This document shows, one piece after another, positions 14,608-17,184 of a stretch of DNA of 17,184 bases. The DNA lies in assembly GCA_036501535.1 (NCBI GenBank), contig DASYAE010000208.1, positions 1 through 17,184 on the forward strand, in the 5' to 3' direction. This DNA is from DASYAE01 sp036501535. Its GTDB lineage: Bacteria; Actinomycetota; Actinomycetes; Streptomycetales; Catenulisporaceae. A model generated the notes under the pieces. That model had not been told where the DNA came from and did no database searches. It was given only the letters and a program-made list of their open reading frames with translations. A program made the position numbers and the translations under genes. Position 1 is the stretch's first letter; the number at the start of each line of letters is the position of its first letter.

Positions 14608-15480
14608 GTGGAACAGGCGCTCACGGAATTGACCATCCCCGTCGGCGGGCACCGGCACACGGCGCTCGCGGCGGGCCCCGCGGACGGCGAGTTCGCCCTC
14701 CTGCTGCACGGCTGGCCCGAATTCGCCGACTCCTGGCGCGCCGTGCTGCCCGCCCTCGGCGCCGCCGGGTACCGCGCCGTCGCGGTCGACCAGCGCGGAT
14801 ACGCCGTCGGGGCCCGGCCGCCGGACGTGGCCGACTACGCGCTCGAACACGTGGTCGCCGACGCGCTCGCCTTCGCCGACAGCCAGGGCGCGCGCCGCTT
14901 CCACCTGGTCGCGCACGACTGGGGCGGCATGGCCGCCTGGGCCCTGGCCGCCGCCCATCCGGACCGGCTGCATTCGCTCAACGTCCTGGCCACCCCGCAC
15001 CCGGCCGCGCTGCAGCACGCCGCGGCCACGGACGAGGACCAGTACCGTCGGCTCGACTACGTCCGGTACTTCCGCCGCCCGGCAGGCACGGCCGAGCAGA
15101 CCCTGCTGGCCGACGGTGCCCGGCGGCTGCGCCGCGTGTACGGCGACGGCGTCCCGGACGATCTCGTCGAGGCGAACCTGCGCCGGCTGGCCGAGCCCGG
15201 CGCGCTGACCGCGACACTCAACTGGTACCGCGCGCTCGACGGCGGCCTCGGCGCCCCCGCCGGGCGCATCAGCACCCCGACACTGTTCGTCTGGGGCGAT
15301 CAGGACGTCGCGCTCGGCCGCACCGCCGCCCTGGGCACCGCGGAGCACGTCGACGGACCCTACCGGTTCGTGCCGCTCGAGGGAGCCGGGCACTGGCTGC
15401 CCGAGGAGGAGCCGGAGACCGTCACCCGGCTGCTGCTCGACCACCTGCGCTCCGCCCGCGCGGCCGGGCCCGGCGGCTGA
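14608..15480 (+). CDS. Alpha/beta hydrolase, epoxide-hydrolase-like
   Basis: A 290-residue alpha/beta-fold hydrolase. The HGWPE oxyanion-hole motif and the nucleophile elbow AHDWGG, with Asp instead of Ser, place it in the epoxide hydrolase/haloalkane dehalogenase branch, which acts through an aspartyl ester. The acid is probably in WGDQDVALG and the histidine in GAGHWLPEE near the C-terminus. The cap domain holds LNWYRALDGG, in which the Tyr is one of the usual epoxide-activating tyrosines. The physiological substrate cannot be told. GTG 14608 is the likely start; the frame opens at 14491, but that part overlaps the add terminator. It is separated from add by the terminator, so it is probably transcribed alone, and its stop is only 6 bases from the stop of the convergent lipoprotein gene. 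Confidence 0.88.
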   Translation: MEQALTELTIPVGGHRHTALAAGPADGEFALLLHGWPEFADSWRAVLPALGAAGYRAVAVDQRGYAVGARPPDVADYALEHVVADALAFADSQGARRFHLVAHDWGGMAAWALAAAHPDRLHSLNVLATPHPAALQHAAATDEDQYRRLDYVRYFRRPAGTAEQTLLADGARRLRRVYGDGVPDDLVEANLRRLAEPGALTATLNWYRALDGGLGAPAGRISTPTLFVWGDQDVALGRTAALGTAEHVDGPYRFVPLEGAGHWLPEEEPETVTRLLLDHLRSARAAGPGG

Positions 15481-15486
15481 TCACGC

Positions 15487-16083
15487 TCACTGACCGCTGG
15501 CGGCGCTCTGCGCGGACGGGTCCTGCAGGCCCGGCGACTTCAGCAGCGGGAACGTGTTGTTGCCCAGCATCGGGATGTACTGCGTCGTCGTGTCCGAACA
15601 CGCCAGCCAGGTCGGCTCGGCCGCCCCCGGCGCGACTATGCCGATCGAGTCGGTGCCGTCGAAGTTCTGCATCGTGCAGATCAGCTCGGTGCGGCCGGCC
15701 GCGCCGATCGCCTCCGAGACCCCGTACGCCGCCGCCTCGCTCAGCGCCTGCGGCCTGATCACCAGCCCGGTCGGCAGCGCGGAGACGTAGCCCTCCTTCT
15801 GCTCCGTCGCCGTCGGCCCCTGCACCAGCGCCTGCAGGACGTCCGACTCGGTCGGCTGGCCGTCGGTCGCCCGGCGCACCGCCGCCCACTGGCCGTCCTG
15901 CTGGAAGTAGAGCACGAAGGTGGTGCTGTCGCCGGTAGTCGGGCTCGCCTGCGCGGCCCCGGCCGGCACGGTCGGCACCGGGCCCAGCGAGGTGATCCCG
16001 CTGGGCTGGATGCCGCACGCGGCGACCGCCGGGAGCAGCGCCGCGCCCATCCCGGCCAGCGCCGCCCGCCTCGACCACCTCAC
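15487..16083 (-). CDS. GerMN-like lipoprotein downstream of the sensor kinase
   Basis: A 198-residue predicted lipoprotein. GTG 16083 overlaps the TGA of the kinase gene as GTGA, so translation is coupled. The N-terminus is SRRAALAG, a hydrophobic stretch and the lipobox VAAC with Cys23. The mature part resembles a single GerMN domain: TTFVLYFQQDGQWAAVRR, a TESDVLQALVQGPTATEQ helix, then GYVSALPTGLVI. GerMN domains are found in LpqB and in other lipoproteins paired with two-component kinases. LpqB is about three times longer and has a beta-propeller, which is absent here. By gene order it corresponds, from memory, to SCO4905 next to afsQ2 in S. coelicolor. A role in tuning the kinase outside the membrane is inference. 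The C-terminal tail (SAQSAASGQ) is short and unstructured. Confidence 0.85.
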   Translation of the reverse strand: MRWSRRAALAGMGAALLPAVAACGIQPSGITSLGPVPTVPAGAAQASPTTGDSTTFVLYFQQDGQWAAVRRATDGQPTESDVLQALVQGPTATEQKEGYVSALPTGLVIRPQALSEAAAYGVSEAIGAAGRTELICTMQNFDGTDSIGIVAPGAAEPTWLACSDTTTQYIPMLGNNTFPLLKSPGLQDPSAQSAASGQ

Positions 16084-17184
16084 GCCTTGACCTCCTGCGC
16101 CTGTCCGCTGCCGCTCGGCGGCCGCCGCCAGGACCCCGAGCCGAGGCCGCCGGGCCGGCTCTCCGGCAGCCCGGCCAGACCGGTCGGGAGCTCCGGCTCG
16201 GCCGCGCCGGCGCGCACCGGGAATCTGAAGGTGAAGACGGCGCCGCGCTCGGCCCGGTTGCGCACCGACAGCTCGCCGCCGTGCATCCGGGCGTTCTCGA
16301 AGGCGATCGACAGGCCGAGGCCGCTGCCCTCGGAGCGGCCCCGGGCCCGGTCCGCCTTGTAGAAGCGGTCGAAGATGTGCGGCAGCGCCTCCGGCGGCAC
16401 GCCCGGCCCGGAGTCGGTCACCTGCACCGTCGCCCAGCCGTTGTCCTCCCACACGTCCACGGCCACCGGCTCGCCGCCGTGCTTGAGCGCGTTGCCGACC
16501 AGGTTCGCGATCACCACGTCGAGCCTGCGCGCGTCGACCACGACGCCCAGCCGCACCGGCGCGGTCACCGTCGCCTTGGCCGACCAGCCGCGGGCGTCCA
16601 GCGTCGCGGAGACCAGCTCCGGCAGGTTGATGTCCTCCAGCCGCATCGCCGCGGTGCCCGCGTCGAACCGGGAGATCTCCATCAGGTCCTCGACCAGCCG
16701 GGCCAGCCGCTTGGTCTCGTTGGCGATCAGGTGCGCGGCCGAGACCGTGGTCTGGTCCGCGCCGTCGACGTCCTCGAGCACCTCGGTCACCGCGGTCATC
16801 GCGGTCAGCGGGGTGCGCAGCTCGTGCGAGACGTCGGCGACGAAACGGCGGGAGGCGGCGTCCATCGCGCGCAGCTCGTCCATCGACCGGGCCAGCGCCG
16901 CGGCCGTCTCGTTGAAGGTGCGCGAGACGTCGGCGATCTCGTCCGCGCCCTCGACCTCGAGCCGCACGTCCAGGTCGCCCTCGCCGAGCCGGCGCGCGGC
17001 CAGGCCCAGCCGGCGGATCGGCACCAGCACGTTGCGGGTGGCCAGGAAGGCCACGATGATCGCGGCGAACAGGGCCAGGCCGGCCGAGGCCACGCCGATC
17101 GTGATCAGCTTGGTCAGCACGGCCTGCTCCGAGGCCAGCGAGGTGAACAGGTAGATCTCCGGGCCGTTCGCGAGCTGGGCGCCG
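16080..17184 (-). CDS. afsQ2: Two-component sensor histidine kinase, AfsQ2-like (N-terminus beyond window)
   Basis: The reading frame is still open at the right edge, so the N-terminus (first membrane segment and most of the sensor region) is missing; 367 codons are visible. Order: the end of the extracytoplasmic domain, a membrane segment (LITIGVASAGLALFAAIIVA), HAMP (RNVLVPIRRLGLAARRLGEG), and HisKA with VSHELRTPLTAM, whose phospho-acceptor His codon lies at 16824-16826. ATPase motifs follow: N box NLVGNALKHGG, G1 DSGPGVPP, F box FDRFYKAD and G2 GSGLGLSIA. A Pro/Gly/Ser-rich C-terminal tail follows. It should autophosphorylate and pass phosphate to a response regulator expected just outside the window. 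RFYKAD and the short downstream lipoprotein argue against MtrB. The gene order deoA, add, lipoprotein, kinase matches the S. coelicolor afsQ region as I remember it, which is the basis for the symbol. Confidence 0.9.
   Translation of the reverse strand, partial: GAQLANGPEIYLFTSLASEQAVLTKLITIGVASAGLALFAAIIVAFLATRNVLVPIRRLGLAARRLGEGDLDVRLEVEGADEIADVSRTFNETAAALARSMDELRAMDAASRRFVADVSHELRTPLTAMTAVTEVLEDVDGADQTTVSAAHLIANETKRLARLVEDLMEISRFDAGTAAMRLEDINLPELVSATLDARGWSAKATVTAPVRLGVVVDARRLDVVIANLVGNALKHGGEPVAVDVWEDNGWATVQVTDSGPGVPPEALPHIFDRFYKADRARGRSEGSGLGLSIAFENARMHGGELSVRNRAERGAVFTFRFPVRAGAAEPELPTGLAGLPESRPGGLGSGSWRRPPSGSGQAQEVKA

Noticed and set aside
15487..17184. MtrB-LpqB pair
   Set aside because: The lipoprotein is about a third of LpqB length with no propeller, and the kinase F box is RFYKAD. 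The purine/pyrimidine salvage neighbours fit the afsQ region better.

Overview
The window comes from a very high-GC actinobacterium (Streptomyces/Catenulispora-like). Nearly every third codon position is G or C, GTG starts are common, and it carries a RepSA-type replication initiator, an actinobacterial CAEC-type cytidine deaminase and an AfsQ2-like sensor kinase. It splits into a mobile part (about 1-2500), an accessory stretch (about 2498-6958) and a more conserved chromosomal part (about 7100-17184).

Mobile part: the C-terminal half of a RepSA-like rolling-circle initiator enters from the left edge and overlaps a 62-codon hypothetical gene. After a convergent hairpin terminator comes a large serine integrase on the opposite strand. 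This is the right end of an actinomycete integrative element (AICE-like). The integrase start lies about 30 bp from the point where a phospholipase C reading frame resumes without its N-terminal half, so the element has apparently inserted into and split a plc gene.

Accessory stretch: behind the plc remnant and a perfect 19-bp hairpin lies a gene of about 1,122 codons. It encodes one polypeptide with a UPF1-like SF1 helicase, a long coiled-coil insertion between Walker A and Walker B, one phospholipase D-type HxKx4D nuclease motif and a C-terminal zinc ribbon. This architecture resembles type II Mokosh (MkoC) anti-phage defence, and it sits next to an element integration site. It is the strongest candidate for an interesting system here.

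Conserved part: a stand-alone catalytic subunit of a methylmalonyl-CoA mutase-type enzyme without its B12 domain; a convergent gene for a large secreted FG-GAP/VCBS repeat protein with an 18-bp perfect palindrome against its start codon; a tight nucleoside-salvage operon (cdd-deoA-add) closed by a hairpin terminator; and an epoxide-hydrolase-like alpha/beta hydrolase. On the opposite strand, a sensor histidine kinase (cut by the right edge) is translationally coupled through a GTGA overlap to a GerMN-like lipoprotein. From memory, the order deoA, add, lipoprotein, histidine kinase matches the Streptomyces coelicolor SCO4899-SCO4906 (afsQ) neighbourhood, which supports vertical inheritance of this side. 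No tRNA, rRNA, CRISPR array or insertion sequence was seen.
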